NCBI RefSeq assembly: GCF_020217465.1 | Contig: NZ_CP084115.1 | Location: 2,976,001-3,040,000, forward strand | Source: Cobetia amphilecti | GTDB taxonomy: Bacteria; Pseudomonadota; Gammaproteobacteria; Pseudomonadales; Halomonadaceae | DNA: 64,000 nt | Direction: 5' to 3' | Part shown: piece by piece, positions 8,662 through 18,407 of the stretch | How the letters are laid out: the number at the start of each line of letters is the position of its first letter | Numbering within the stretch: position 1 is the stretch's first letter | Notes under the pieces: generated by a model | What the model saw: the letters and a program-made list of their open reading frames with translations, nothing else | The model's database searches: none | What the model was told of the DNA's origin: nothing | Program-made: the position numbers and the translations under genes

Positions 8662-9681
8662 ATGCGTAAGCCCAACGATTCCCTCACTCGCAAGACCCCG
8701 ACAGTCAAGTCCTTCGCCTGGCTGGCGACAGTGGGTGCCCTGGCCTTCAGTGGCTCGGCACTCGCGGCACAGTGGAACCTCGCCACTCCGTATGGCGATG
8801 CCAGCTTCCACACCAAGAACACCAAGCAGTTCGCCGAGGACGTCACCGAGGCCACCGATGGCGAGCTGACCGTGACCGTGCACAGCGGCGGTTCCCTGAT
8901 CTCCCACGGCGAGATCAAGCCTTCCGTGCGTCGCGGCACCGTCCAGGCCGGTGAGATCTTCCTGTCGATTCTCTCCAACGAATCGCCGGTCTACGAGCTG
9001 GACACCCTGCCGGGCGTCGCCTCCAGCTACGAAGAAGCCTTCGCCCTCTGGCAGGCCTCCAAGCCGGACATCACCGAGCTGTTCGCCAAGGAAGGTCTGA
9101 TGCCGCTGTACGCGGTCGCCTGGCCGGCCCAGGGCATCTACACCGACTTCGACCTGACCGACGTCTCCCAGCTCAAGGGCCTGCGTATCCGCGCGCCCAA
9201 CATCAACACCCAGCGCTTCGTCGAGAACGTCGGCGGCAAGCCCACCGAGACCGAAGAAGCCGACATCCCCACCGCCTTCAGCACCGGCCGTGTCGACGCG
9301 ATGATCACCTCCAGCTCCACCGGCAAGTCCATGTCGGCCTGGGATTACGTCAAGCACTACAACGACGCCAAGCTGTGGCTGCCGAAGAACATCATCTTCG
9401 TCAACAAGCGTGCCTTCGATCGTCTCGACGAGAGCACCCAGCAAGCCGTGCTCGATGCCGCCAAGGCCGCCGAGACCCGCGGCTGGGAAGCCAGCAAGGC
9501 CGATGCCGACGAGAGCGCCAAGGTGCTGACCGAGAATGGCTTCACCATCAGCGAGCCTGACGCCAAGCTGGCGGAAGATCTGAAGGCCGCCGGTGACAAG
9601 CTATTCCAGGACTGGAAGTCGCGTGCCGGTGAAGAAGGCCAGCAGCTGCTCGAGCGCTACCGCGCAGACCTGGACGCCTGA
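8662..9681 (+). CDS. TRAP transporter substrate-binding protein (DctP family)
   Basis: A 339-residue periplasmic binding protein. A Sec signal peptide (hydrophobic stretch 17-35, cleavage near ALA-AQ) is followed by the DctP fold, with the conserved region LKGLRIRAPNINTQRFVENVG (about 170-190) that carries the substrate-gripping arginine. RBS AGGAA precedes ATG 8662. It is the first gene of a dctPQM set. The shared LysR-type operator links it to 5-oxoprolinase, making 5-oxoproline or a related acid the best guess for the ligand; this is inference. Confidence 0.88.
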   Translation: MRKPNDSLTRKTPTVKSFAWLATVGALAFSGSALAAQWNLATPYGDASFHTKNTKQFAEDVTEATDGELTVTVHSGGSLISHGEIKPSVRRGTVQAGEIFLSILSNESPVYELDTLPGVASSYEEAFALWQASKPDITELFAKEGLMPLYAVAWPAQGIYTDFDLTDVSQLKGLRIRAPNINTQRFVENVGGKPTETEEADIPTAFSTGRVDAMITSSSTGKSMSAWDYVKHYNDAKLWLPKNIIFVNKRAFDRLDESTQQAVLDAAKAAETRGWEASKADADESAKVLTENGFTISEPDAKLAEDLKAAGDKLFQDWKSRAGEEGQQLLERYRADLDA

Positions 9682-9941
9682 GATTCGCTCGCAAGCCCGA
9701 CTGCCCGGCGCTGCATGCTGGACATGCGGCCGAGCGCATCGACCGTGCACTGCCTGAGCAACGTCTGAGCATTGCCTGAGCGCTGCAGATGTCCTGACTG
9801 ACCCCAGCTGCAGCGTTGCTATCCCGCCACGCGATTTGCCACTCGAGACTCCGACACCTGCCGTCCGCCGGCAGGTGACCCACGGACAAGCCTGTGCGCA
9901 GCATCGCGTGGCCACCCTCACCTTCCCTGTGAGCGCCCGTC

Positions 9942-10499
9942 ATGACCTATTTCTTCGACAGACTCTATCGCCTCGGTGCGTGGGGTGCGGCGGCCTGCAT
10001 GCTGCTGATCTGCACCCTCGTCAGCCTGCAAGTCTTCCTGCGCCTGATCGACGCCATCATGGTGATGTTCGGCGCCGAGCGTCTCGGCTTCGAGATCTCC
10101 GGCGTGTCGGAAATGGCTGCCTTCCTGCTGGTCGGCGCCACCTTCCTGAGCCTCGCCTACACCTTCACGCATCACGCCCATATCCGCGTGACGCTGGTCA
10201 TCAACCGCCTGCCGGCCGCCGTGCGCGTGTGGATCGAAAGCCTCGCGCTGCTGATCGCACTCGGCCTGAGCGTGTTGATCACCCATGAACTGGTACTGCT
10301 GGTCGGCGAGAGCCTCGAGTACCACGACATCTCCTCCGGCCTGCTGGCGCTGCCGCTGTGGATTCCGCAGAGCGTGCTGGTCGCCGGTACCGGCCTGCTG
10401 TGCCTGGCGATTCTCGAGACCCTGATCGCCACGCTGCGCACCGCCTTCACCGCGCCCTCAAGCTACGTGGCGCCCGAGCCCGAAGACGGAGCCGAATGA
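9942..10499 (+). CDS. TRAP transporter small permease (DctQ family)
   Basis: A 185-residue inner-membrane protein with four predicted membrane segments (about 10-35, 55-75, 95-120, 140-165), the DctQ layout. It forms the membrane complex with the large DctM subunit. It lies 260 bp after the binding-protein gene, an unusually wide gap for such an operon, and 1 bp before dctM. The gap (9682-9941) holds imperfect GCCTGAGC-type repeats but no clear terminator or gene. Confidence 0.85.
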   Translation: MTYFFDRLYRLGAWGAAACMLLICTLVSLQVFLRLIDAIMVMFGAERLGFEISGVSEMAAFLLVGATFLSLAYTFTHHAHIRVTLVINRLPAAVRVWIESLALLIALGLSVLITHELVLLVGESLEYHDISSGLLALPLWIPQSVLVAGTGLLCLAILETLIATLRTAFTAPSSYVAPEPEDGAE

Positions 10500-10500
10500 C

Positions 10501-11805
10501 ATGCTGACACTCATCCTCGTCACTCTGCTGGCCCTCGCCTTGCTGCTCGGCAGCGGCGTGTGGGTCGCCTTCTCGCTGATCGGCACCGGCTGGATCGTGC
10601 TGACCTTCTTCTCCACCTTCGAGACCGGCCCGATCCTGGCCTCCGATTTCTGGGGTGCCAGCTACGGCTGGGACCTGACCGCCCTGCCGATGTTCGTGTG
10701 GATGGGCGAGATCCTGTTCCGCTCCGGGCTGGCCGACAACATGTTCCGCGCCCTGGCGCCGTGGCTCAATCGCCTGCCGGGCCGTCTGCTGCACTCCAAC
10801 ATCATCGGCAGCGGTCTGTTCGCCGCCGTGTGCGGCTCCTCCGCCGCCACCTGTGCCACCGTCGGCAAGATGACGCTGCCGGAACTTGAGCGCCGCGGCT
10901 ACGACAGCAACCTGGCCATCGGTACCCTCGCCAGTGCCTCGACCCTCGGCCTGCTGATTCCGCCGTCGATCATGATGATCGTCTACGGCGTGGTCACCGA
11001 GCAGTCCATCTCGCGTCTGTTCATCGCCGGTGTCCTGCCGGGCATGCTGCTGCTGGCCCTGTTCATGGGCTACCTGGCGATCTGGTCGAAGGTCGTCGGT
11101 GAGCCGCAGGGCCGCGCCGGCCATGACGAGCCGCACATGGGCTTCATGGCCAAGCTGCGCAACAGCGCCCAGCTGATTCCGCTGCTGGCACTGATCGGCG
11201 GCATCCTCGGCAGCATCTACGGTGGCCTGGCGTCACCCACCGAAGCGGCCGCGGTCGGCGTGGTACTGTCGCTGATCATCGCGCGCCTCAACGGCCACAT
11301 GACCGCCGCCACCTTCAAGGAATCGCTGTTCGCGGCGCTGCGCACCTCGTGCATGATCGCCTTCATCATCGCCGGTGCCTCCTTCCTGTCCTCCGCGATG
11401 AGCTTCACCCAGATTCCGATGCAGCTGGCCGAAGGCATCGCTACTTTGGGTCTGTCGCCGACCATGCTGCTGGTGGTGCTGACGCTGTTCCTGCTGATCC
11501 TGGGCTGCTTCCTCGACGGCATCTCGCTGATCCTGCTGGTGACCTCCATCATCATGCCGGTCATCGAAGCCGCCGGTTTCGACCTGATCTGGTTCGGTAT
11601 CTACCTGATCATCGTGGTCGAGATGTCGCAGATCACCCCGCCGGTCGGCTTCAACCTGTTCGTGATCCAGAGCCTGACCGGCAAGGACATCATCACCATC
11701 ACCAAGGCGACGCTGCCGTTCTTCCTGCTGATGATCTTCTCCATCGTGCTGATGCACGTCTTCCCGGAGATCGTGCTCTATCTTCCGCAGGCCATGAACA
11801 ACTGA
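10501..11805 (+). CDS. TRAP transporter large permease (DctM family)
   Basis: A 434-residue membrane protein with about 12 hydrophobic segments, the length normal for DctM. Family features include CGSSAATCATVGKMTLPEL and LIPPSIMMIVYGVV, and near the C-terminus a conserved ITPPVGFNLFV. It carries the sodium-coupled transport path and receives substrate from the binding protein. Its start follows the dctQ stop by one base. A good terminator follows at 11942-11968. Confidence 0.9.
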   Translation: MLTLILVTLLALALLLGSGVWVAFSLIGTGWIVLTFFSTFETGPILASDFWGASYGWDLTALPMFVWMGEILFRSGLADNMFRALAPWLNRLPGRLLHSNIIGSGLFAAVCGSSAATCATVGKMTLPELERRGYDSNLAIGTLASASTLGLLIPPSIMMIVYGVVTEQSISRLFIAGVLPGMLLLALFMGYLAIWSKVVGEPQGRAGHDEPHMGFMAKLRNSAQLIPLLALIGGILGSIYGGLASPTEAAAVGVVLSLIIARLNGHMTAATFKESLFAALRTSCMIAFIIAGASFLSSAMSFTQIPMQLAEGIATLGLSPTMLLVVLTLFLLILGCFLDGISLILLVTSIIMPVIEAAGFDLIWFGIYLIIVVEMSQITPPVGFNLFVIQSLTGKDIITITKATLPFFLLMIFSIVLMHVFPEIVLYLPQAMNN

Positions 11806-11941
11806 TCATCTGACCCCGATGCCATGGATGGCAGCTGGTAGCGCTTCCAGACTCAGGAACCGCAGCTGTCGGCACCTCTATCGGTCGACCCTTGCCTCAA
11901 GGGCGCCGAGCGTCACGGCAGACATACGGTGACGTGCTTGC

Positions 11942-11968
11942 AGACCTCCCCTCGGGGAGGTCTTTTTT
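11942..11968 (+). terminator. Intrinsic terminator after the TRAP operon
   Basis: AGACCTCCCC / GGGGAGGTCT make a 10-bp stem with a TC apex, followed by six Ts. It ends the plus-strand dctPQM operon. Confidence 0.85.
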
Positions 11969-11992
11969 ATGCCACCTGTCCAGCGCTCGCCG

Positions 11993-12110
11993 CTCGCAAA
12001 GCACTGCGACTCAAAGCATCGCGACTCAAAGCATCGTGACGGAAAGCACCGTCTTCGCACACACAGCCCAGCCCCACACAGCTCAGCTCAGCTCAGCTCA
12101 GCTCAGCTCA
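11993..12110. repeat. 15-bp and 5-bp tandem repeats
   Basis: GCGACTCAAAGCATC is present exactly twice (12006-12020, 12021-12035) with a degenerate copy at 12036-12050 and a partial one before. After about 30 bp a pentamer tract, GCTCA six times, fills 12081-12110. The whole stretch lies between two terminators and encodes nothing convincing. Confidence 0.85.
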
Positions 12111-12138
12111 GATCGGCACACGGACACGCACACGAACA

Positions 12139-12184
12139 CAAAAAAGCCGCCCCTTCCTTGCCGTGAGGCAGAAAGGGGCGGCTT
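12139..12184 (-). terminator. Intrinsic terminator for the small lipoprotein gene
   Basis: On the minus strand a stem of AAGCCGCCCC / GGGGCGGCTT arms (12144-12153 with 12175-12184) is followed by a run of Ts. It lies just after the stop of the lipoprotein gene at 12212. Confidence 0.85.
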
Positions 12185-12211
12185 CTTCGTCAACTTACAG
12201 GAGAGGCTAGA

Positions 12212-12385
12212 TCAGGACATCTGATCCGCCGGTGCGCTGGCCGGGGTGTCGATCATCGCGTGACCTTTGCCACCACCGCCACCGCCATGTCCACCATGGC
12301 CGTGGCCATGACCGAACAGACCACAACCGCTCAAGGCCAGAGTCGCGGCGACCAGTGCAATCGGAAACAGATTTTTGATACGCAT
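12212..12385 (-). CDS. Small His/Gly-rich lipoprotein
   Basis: A 57-residue predicted lipoprotein. The signal peptide (MRIKNLFPIALVAATLAL) ends in the lipobox LSGC with Cys at residue 21. The mature part is very short and starts with a run of alternating Gly and His (GHGHGHGGHGGGGGGKGH), then a Pro/Ala tail. ATG 12385 is chosen for the strong AAGGAG just upstream; a longer frame to 12421 lacks one. The His-rich tract suggests metal binding at the membrane surface, but no family is recognised. It has its own terminator. Confidence 0.75.
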   Translation of the reverse strand: MRIKNLFPIALVAATLALSGCGLFGHGHGHGGHGGGGGGKGHAMIDTPASAPADQMS

Positions 12386-12572
12386 GAATCTCTCCTTCAA
12401 AGGGGGTAGAGGCTGCTGCAAGCCCTGTCAGCAAGCCCTTACTTTCCCCTTCACATTACTCTGATCGACGACCAACGTTAAACCTTCGCAGTAGCCTTCC
12501 TTTTTTACTGCACGCCTTGTACAAGAGTTGCGACATGATTGTCGTGTAATGTACTACGCCGTTTTTTCCGGC

Positions 12573-14150
12573 TCAGCGAGCCTTCAGGCCCCGCATATGC
12601 GCCGGTATCACCAGGCGCTCGAACAGCTCGAACAGCAGCTCGGCGCAGATGGCCAGCAATGCCGCGGGAATCGCCCCGTAAAGCACCAGATCATAGTCAT
12701 TGAGCGAAAGCCCGGTGACGATCGGCTCGCCCAGCCCCCCGGCGCCGATGAAAGCTGCCAGCGTCGCGGTGCCGATATTGATGATGGCAGCGGTCTTGAT
12801 ACCGGTGAGCAGATTGGGCGTCGCCAGCGGCAGGATGACGTGACGCAGCTGCTCACGACGCGTCAGGCCCATGCCACGTGCCACCTTGACCAGCAGCGGG
12901 TCCACCGTCAGCAACGCGGTAATTGCCGCGCGGATGATCGGCAGCAAGGAATAGACGAACAGCGCGATCACCGCCGGTACCACCCCGATGCCGAACAGCG
13001 GAATCATCAGCGCCAGCAGCGCGATGGAGGGGATGGTCTGCAGCAGGCCGGTGACATAGAGCACCACCCGCGAGACCTTCGGATTGCGATAGACAAGCAA
13101 GGACAGCGGCAGGCCGACCAGACACGCCAGCAGCAGCGCGGACAGCGTCAACTGCAGGTGCTCGATCAGATTGGTGCCCAGCTTGTCCCACTTGGCGCCG
13201 CTGACTTCACGCTGCTCGGTGGTGATGCCCTGTTCCTGAATGAAGCGACTGGCAACCTGGGCGAAGCTCTGCTCATCGGTGGAGACTCGGGCGTTGAGCG
13301 CCTGCATGCTGTCTTCATCGAGGCTGCCCGCCAGCTGGTTGAGCGCCGCGACGGCATCTTCCGGCAAGGCGGCGTTCACGAAGGGCACCGCCAGATACTC
13401 GGGGAAGTAGCCCTTGTCATCGTCGAGCAGCACGAAGTCGAAGCGCTTGATGTCGCCCTCGGTGGAGTAGGCATCGGTGGCGTCGATCTTGCTCTCGCGC
13501 AGCGCCTGATAGGCGATGCCGTGCTCGATGCCACGTGGCACCTGGGAAAGCCCGTACTCCGCGGCCAGTCCCGGCCAGCCATCCGGACGCTTGATGAACT
13601 CATGCGACATCGCGACGGACAGATCCGGGTGATCGGCCATATCGCCGATGGTGCTGATGCCCAGCGACTCGGCCTGATCGCGGCGCATGCTGACGGCGTA
13701 GGTATTGTTGAAGCCCAGCGGCTCGAGCACGCGCAGGCCCTGCTCGCGGCTCAGCTCATCGAGCTTCTCGAGCGCAGGCACGTCGTCCAGCTTGAGAATG
13801 GCGTGGGCCAGGGTGCCGGTGTATTCGGGATAGACATCCAGCTCGCCTTCCGCCAGCCCCTGATAGGTGATGATGGTCTGCCCCAGCCCCAGACGGCGCT
13901 CGACCGTAAAGCCGGCGTCCTCCAGCACCTGCGCGAATATCTCGCCCAGCAGATGCCCTTCGCGGTCCGCCTTGGAGCCGACCACGATCGGCTTGTCCTC
14001 GGGCCACGCCGCGGCTTTCTCTTCCGCGCTGGCAAGCGGGCTGGTCACCAGCGCCCCCAGACTGGCAAGCGCCAGACCGGCGACCATCAACGCACCGGAC
14101 AGCCCGCGACGCGAGCGTTGCAGGACGGGAGTCGTCATCAGCGTCTTCAT
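12573..14150 (-). CDS. Osmolyte-type ABC transporter, fused binding protein and permease
   Basis: A 525-residue fusion. A signal peptide/anchor (about 15-42) leads into an OpuAC/ProX-type binding domain (about 50-310, VVGSKADREGHLLGEIFAQ near its start and YPEYTGTLAHAIL). A permease domain with five or six membrane segments follows (about 325-515, with the EAA-type loop around VARGMGLTRREQLRHVILP). The partner ATPase lies immediately upstream with a 4-nt overlap. The family imports glycine betaine, choline, ergothioneine or similar; the ligand is not certain. In the well-known fused relatives the binding domain is at the C-terminus, so the order here is notable. Confidence 0.85.
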   Translation of the reverse strand: MKTLMTTPVLQRSRRGLSGALMVAGLALASLGALVTSPLASAEEKAAAWPEDKPIVVGSKADREGHLLGEIFAQVLEDAGFTVERRLGLGQTIITYQGLAEGELDVYPEYTGTLAHAILKLDDVPALEKLDELSREQGLRVLEPLGFNNTYAVSMRRDQAESLGISTIGDMADHPDLSVAMSHEFIKRPDGWPGLAAEYGLSQVPRGIEHGIAYQALRESKIDATDAYSTEGDIKRFDFVLLDDDKGYFPEYLAVPFVNAALPEDAVAALNQLAGSLDEDSMQALNARVSTDEQSFAQVASRFIQEQGITTEQREVSGAKWDKLGTNLIEHLQLTLSALLLACLVGLPLSLLVYRNPKVSRVVLYVTGLLQTIPSIALLALMIPLFGIGVVPAVIALFVYSLLPIIRAAITALLTVDPLLVKVARGMGLTRREQLRHVILPLATPNLLTGIKTAAIINIGTATLAAFIGAGGLGEPIVTGLSLNDYDLVLYGAIPAALLAICAELLFELFERLVIPAHMRGLKAR

Positions 14151-14887
14151 GCGCGTGCCTCCAGCAGTCGGGCCACGCGCTCATCCGCCGGAGCCGTGGT
14201 GATGGTGTCGGGGCTGGCGGCCTGCAGCACCACACCGGGCGCCATCACCACCATGTGATCGGACAGGCTCAGCGCCTCGTTCATGTCGTGGGTCACCATC
14301 ACCACGCTGCGCGGTTCCTCCTGCTGCATGCGCTGGAACTGGGCATGCACCTCGATGCGCGTGATCGGGTCGACGGCCGAGAAGGCCTCATCGAGCAGCA
14401 GCAACGGTGGCTCCAGCATCATGGCGCGACACAGCCCGACGCGCTGGGCCTGACCACCGGAAATCTCGTGGGGATAGCGGGTCAGCAGCGCCATGTCGAG
14501 GTCCATCATCTGGAACAGACGCGCGATGCGTGCCTTGACGCGCTCGGCGCTCCAGCCTTCGCGGTCAGCGAGAATGGCGACGTTGTCGCGCACGCTGAGA
14601 TGGGGAAAGAGGCCGATCTGCTGGACGGCATAGCCGATGCGGCGACGCATGGCTGGCAGGTTGGCGTAATCGACTGCGGCGCCGAACACCTTCACCTCGC
14701 CTTCATCCGGGCGGATCAAGCCGTTGATCAGCTGCAGCAGGGTCGATTTGCCACAGCCGCTGGCACCGACCAGGGCGGTGATACGGTCACGCGGCAGTTC
14801 GAGATCAATACCTTCAAACAGGCGCTGACCGGCAAAGCCCTTGTGCAGGCCGCTGAAGCGGACTGCCGGGGCGGTGTCATCACTCAT
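14147..14887 (-). CDS. ABC transporter ATP-binding protein (OpuCA/ProV-like)
   Basis: A 246-residue ATPase with Walker A GASGCGKST (about residue 37-45), signature ISGGQAQR (about 141) and Walker B LLLLDEAFSAVD. It lacks the C-terminal CBS domains found in OpuA/OpuCA ATPases that sense ionic strength, so gating by that route is unlikely. It is the first gene of a two-gene operon with the fused binding protein/permease, overlapping by 4 nt. The upstream region 14888-15320 contains only tandem repeats. Confidence 0.88.
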   Translation of the reverse strand: MSDDTAPAVRFSGLHKGFAGQRLFEGIDLELPRDRITALVGASGCGKSTLLQLINGLIRPDEGEVKVFGAAVDYANLPAMRRRIGYAVQQIGLFPHLSVRDNVAILADREGWSAERVKARIARLFQMMDLDMALLTRYPHEISGGQAQRVGLCRAMMLEPPLLLLDEAFSAVDPITRIEVHAQFQRMQQEEPRSVVMVTHDMNEALSLSDHMVVMAPGVVLQAASPDTITTAPADERVARLLEARA

Positions 14888-15146
14888 CGAGTAGGTCCTT
14901 CTAGGCAGGTGAGCATGAGTCTGGAATGGTAAAAAGCGCTGGCGAGTCAGCGCACTTGCACACTAAAGAGTGCCGGTGACACCAGGCAGGTGACGGGAAT
15001 GCTCCCCACTGACGCCCTCACGACTTCCTCAATCAACAGTGACTACAGCGTCTCAGCTTATCAAGTCACCTCGGCGATGCCGGAGCAATTTCGTTTCCTG
15101 AGCTGATTTTCTCTCAATGACTTTCTCCCAATGACCTTCTCGACCT

Positions 15147-15202
15147 GAGTCTCTCTGACTGAGCCTCTCTGACTGAGCCTCTCTGACTGAGCCCCTCTGA
15201 CT
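15147..15202. repeat. 14-bp tandem repeat, four copies
   Basis: GAGTCTCTCTGACT, then GAGCCTCTCTGACT twice, then GAGCCCCTCTGACT, head to tail. Degenerate related sequence (TTTCTC, TGACTTTCTC) extends to both sides. It lies in the intergenic space between the ABC operon and liuA. No gene was seen in 14888-15490. Confidence 0.9.
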
Positions 15203-15322
15203 GACTTTCTCTCCCTGACGTTATTTAACTGAGCTTCTCGACCTGGCACTCCCCTCTCGAGTCTCCCTGCTGATCGTCTGCCGCAAGCCCTGCGACCTTG
15301 GTCAAAGCGCCGCATAATGACC

Positions 15323-15338
15323 TTTACGTTAACGTCAA
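15323..15338. promoter_or_regulatory. LiuR-type operator of the liu operon
   Basis: TTTACGTTAACGTCAA differs from the palindrome upstream of liuR (115-130) at one position. It lies about 155 bp upstream of liuA, the first gene of liuABCDE. Finding the same rare palindrome at both genes ties the distant regulator to the operon. Confidence 0.78.
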
Positions 15339-15490
15339 CTTTGACCTAGAGTAATTTCCATCACACGCCAAGGCGGCCCATGGCGGGCGGACTTGATAGG
15401 CCGGTCGTGACAGACCGTTCGCCATCAGGTCATCACAGCCCCTGGCGGGCCTTGCTCATCGCGCTTCACCGATCTACAGGATGCCAGATC

Positions 15491-16660
15491 ATGCACAGCC
15501 TCTATTCACCGCTGGATTTCGGACTCGACGAGACACACACCATGCTGCGTGAGCAGGTCAACGCCTTTGCCCGCGACGAGATCGCCCCGCGCGCCGCCGA
15601 GATCGATGCCAGCAATGCCTTCCCCGATGACCTGTGGCAGAAGTTCGGCGACATGGGCCTGCTCGGCATCACCGTGCCCGACGAGGACGGCGGCAGCAGC
15701 ATGGGCTATCTGGCGCACTGCATCGCGATGGAAGAGATCTCGCGTGCCAGCGCCTCGGTGGCGCTCTCCTACGGCGCGCATTCCAACCTGTGCGTGAACC
15801 AGATCAAGCTCAACGGCACTGCCGAGCAGAAGGCACGTTATCTGCCGAAACTGATGAGTGGCGAGCATGTCGGCGCGCTGGCGATGTCCGAACCCGGCGC
15901 CGGCTCTGATGTGGTCTCGATGCAGCTCAAGGCCGAACTGCGCGGCGATCACTACGTGCTCAACGGCAACAAGATGTGGATCACCAACGGCCCGGATGCC
16001 CACACCCTGGTGGTGTACGCGAAGACCGACCCGGACGCCGGCTCCAAGGGCATCACCGCCTTCATCATCGAGCGTGACTTCCCCGGCTTCTCCACCGCCC
16101 AGAAGCTCGACAAGCTCGGCATGCGCGGCTCCAACACCTGCGAACTGGTCTTCCAGGATTGTCAGGTGCCGGTGGAGAACGTGCTGGGCGAGGTCAATCG
16201 TGGCGTCAAGGTGCTGATGCGCGGGCTCGATTTCGAGCGCACCGTGCTGGCCGCCGGCCCCATCGGCATCATGCAGGCCTGCATGGACATCGTGGTGCCC
16301 TACCTGCATGAGCGTCGCCAGTTCGGCCAGGCCATCGGTGAATTCCAGCTGGTGCAGGGCAAGGTCGCCGACATGTACACCACCCTCAATGCCTGTCGCG
16401 CCTATCTGTATGCGGTCGCCAATGCCTGTGATCGCGGCCAGACCTCACGCAAGGACGCCGCGGGCGTCATTCTCTACTGCGCCGAGAAGGCCACCCAGAT
16501 GGCGCTGGATGCCATCCAGCTGCTCGGCGGCAACGGCTACATCAACGAGTACGCCACCGGACGCCTGCTGCGTGATGCCAAGCTTTACGAGATCGGCGCC
16601 GGCACCAGCGAGATTCGCCGCATGCTGATCGGGCGTGAACTGTTCAACGAGAGCGCCTGA
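15491..16660 (+). CDS. liuA: Isovaleryl-CoA dehydrogenase
   Basis: A 389-residue FAD acyl-CoA dehydrogenase that oxidises isovaleryl-CoA to 3-methylcrotonyl-CoA in leucine breakdown, passing electrons to ETF. Family motifs include [15 protein letters not shown] (about 135), [10 protein letters not shown] and the [14 protein letters not shown] segment holding the isovaleryl-CoA-specific catalytic Glu. [13 protein letters not shown] is near the C-terminus. ATG 15491 is chosen because the protein begins at the family position and an AGGA lies upstream; in-frame sequence back to 15380 adds non-homologous residues. First gene of the liu operon. Confidence 0.92.
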   Translation: MHSLYSPLDFGLDETHTMLREQVNAFARDEIAPRAAEIDASNAFPDDLWQKFGDMGLLGITVPDEDGGSSMGYLAHCIAMEEISRASASVALSYGAHSNLCVNQIKLNGTAEQKARYLPKLMSGEHVGALAMSEPGAGSDVVSMQLKAELRGDHYVLNGNKMWITNGPDAHTLVVYAKTDPDAGSKGITAFIIERDFPGFSTAQKLDKLGMRGSNTCELVFQDCQVPVENVLGEVNRGVKVLMRGLDFERTVLAAGPIGIMQACMDIVVPYLHERRQFGQAIGEFQLVQGKVADMYTTLNACRAYLYAVANACDRGQTSRKDAAGVILYCAEKATQMALDAIQLLGGNGYINEYATGRLLRDAKLYEIGAGTSEIRRMLIGRELFNESA

Positions 16661-16716
16661 TACCTCTCGTCATCCCCTACTCTTTTTCGCAACCCTTCGC
16701 CGCTGGAGCTTGCTCG

Positions 16717-18324
16717 ATGGCCATACTGACCTCCCTGATCAATCCGCGCAGTGACCAGTTCCGCGCCAATGAAGCGGCGATGCAGGCCGAGGTCGATCGC
16801 CTGCACCAGCTGCTGGAGACCGTTGCGGCCGGTGGCGGTGACAAAGCGCGTGAACGTCACGAGTCGCGCGGCAAGCTGTTCGTGCGCGAACGCATCGACC
16901 ACCTGATCGATGAAGGCTCGCCCTTCCTCGAACTCTCCGCGCTGGCGGCCCACGACGTCTACGACAGCCCCGTCCCCGGCGCGGGCCTGGTCACCGGCAT
17001 CGGCCGCGTCAGCGGCGTGGAGTGCGTCATCGTCGCCAACGACGCCACCGTCAAGGGCGGCACCTACTTCCCGATGACGGCCAAGAAGCATCTGCGCGCT
17101 CAGGAAATCGCCCGCAAGCATCGCCTGCCCTGTCTCTATCTGGTCGATTCCGGTGGCGCGCATCTGCCCCACCAGGACGAGGTCTTCCCGGACCGCGACC
17201 ACTTCGGCCGCATCTTCTACAACCAGGCCACGCTGTCTGCCGAGGGTATCCCGCAGATCGCCGTGGTGATGGGATCATGCACCGCAGGCGGCGCCTATGT
17301 GCCGGCGATGGCGGACGAATCCATCATCGTGCGCGAGCAAGGCACCATCTTCCTGGCGGGGCCGCCGCTGGTGAAGGCCGCCACCGGTGAGGACATCAGC
17401 GCCGAGGCGCTGGGCGGCGCCGAGGTGCACTGCAAGATCAGCGGCGTGGCCGACCATCTGGCCGACAACGACGCCCATGCCCTGCAGCTGGCTCGCCGCG
17501 CCGTGTCGCGCCTCAACTGGCAACGCAAGGGCCAGCTCGCGCTGCGCGAATCGCGTCCGCCACGCCTGGACCCGCAGGAGCTCTACGGCATCGTCGGCAC
17601 CGACCTCAAGAAACCCTACGACGTGCGCGAGGTGATCGGCCGACTGGTGGATGACTCGGACTTCGACGAGTTCAAGCGCGAGTACGGCGAGACGCTGGTC
17701 ACCGGCTTCGCGCATCTGCATGGCCATCCGGTCGGCATTCTCGCCAACAATGGCGTGCTGTTCTCGGAAAGCGCCCTCAAGGGCGCGCACTTCATCGAGC
17801 TGTGCACCCAGCGCCGGATTCCACTGATCTTTCTGCAGAACATCACCGGCTTCATGGTCGGCTCGCGCTACGAGCACGAAGGCATCGCCAAGCACGGCGC
17901 CAAGCTGGTGGCGGCGGTGGCCTGCGCCAAGGTACCCAAGTTCACGGTGCTGATCGGTGGCAGTTTCGGCGCGGGCAACTACGGCATGTGCGGGCGCGCC
18001 TATGACCCCAACCTGCTGTTCATGTGGCCCAACTCACGCATCTCGGTGATGGGCGGCGAGCAGGCCGCCAACGTGCTGGCACAGGTCAAGCGCGACCAGC
18101 ATGCCCGTGAGGGGCGCGAGTGGCCCGCCGAGGAAGAAGAGGCCTTCAAGGCGCCGGTACGCGAGCAGTACGAGCGCCAGGGCCACCCGACCTACGCCAG
18201 TGCGCGCCTGTGGGATGACGGTGTGATCGACCCGCTGCAGACTCGCGACATCCTGGGGCTGTCACTGGCCGCGGCCATGAATGCCGAGATCGAGGACAGT
18301 CGCTTCGGTGTGCTGCGCATGTAA
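16717..18324 (+). CDS. liuB: 3-methylcrotonyl-CoA carboxylase, beta subunit
   Basis: A 535-residue carboxyltransferase subunit. With the biotin subunit LiuD it carboxylates 3-methylcrotonyl-CoA to 3-methylglutaconyl-CoA. Two crotonase-like halves are seen: the acyl-CoA part (about 40-290, with [17 protein letters not shown]) and the carboxybiotin part (about 300-520, with [15 protein letters not shown] and [16 protein letters not shown]). Length and motifs are normal for the family. It lies 56 bp after liuA. Confidence 0.93.
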   Translation: MAILTSLINPRSDQFRANEAAMQAEVDRLHQLLETVAAGGGDKARERHESRGKLFVRERIDHLIDEGSPFLELSALAAHDVYDSPVPGAGLVTGIGRVSGVECVIVANDATVKGGTYFPMTAKKHLRAQEIARKHRLPCLYLVDSGGAHLPHQDEVFPDRDHFGRIFYNQATLSAEGIPQIAVVMGSCTAGGAYVPAMADESIIVREQGTIFLAGPPLVKAATGEDISAEALGGAEVHCKISGVADHLADNDAHALQLARRAVSRLNWQRKGQLALRESRPPRLDPQELYGIVGTDLKKPYDVREVIGRLVDDSDFDEFKREYGETLVTGFAHLHGHPVGILANNGVLFSESALKGAHFIELCTQRRIPLIFLQNITGFMVGSRYEHEGIAKHGAKLVAAVACAKVPKFTVLIGGSFGAGNYGMCGRAYDPNLLFMWPNSRISVMGGEQAANVLAQVKRDQHAREGREWPAEEEEAFKAPVREQYERQGHPTYASARLWDDGVIDPLQTRDILGLSLAAAMNAEIEDSRFGVLRM

Positions 18325-18407
18325 CCCGTCAAGCGCCACAACAATTCTTGTGGCTTGCACTGAATAGCGATAGTCATCTTGAAGCTAACAGAATGGAAGA
18401 AAGCACG

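Noticed and set aside
11878-12060. A small frame with CFESRCFESQCF repeats on the minus strand
   Set aside because: It is the translation of the 15-bp intergenic repeat and overlaps a terminator.
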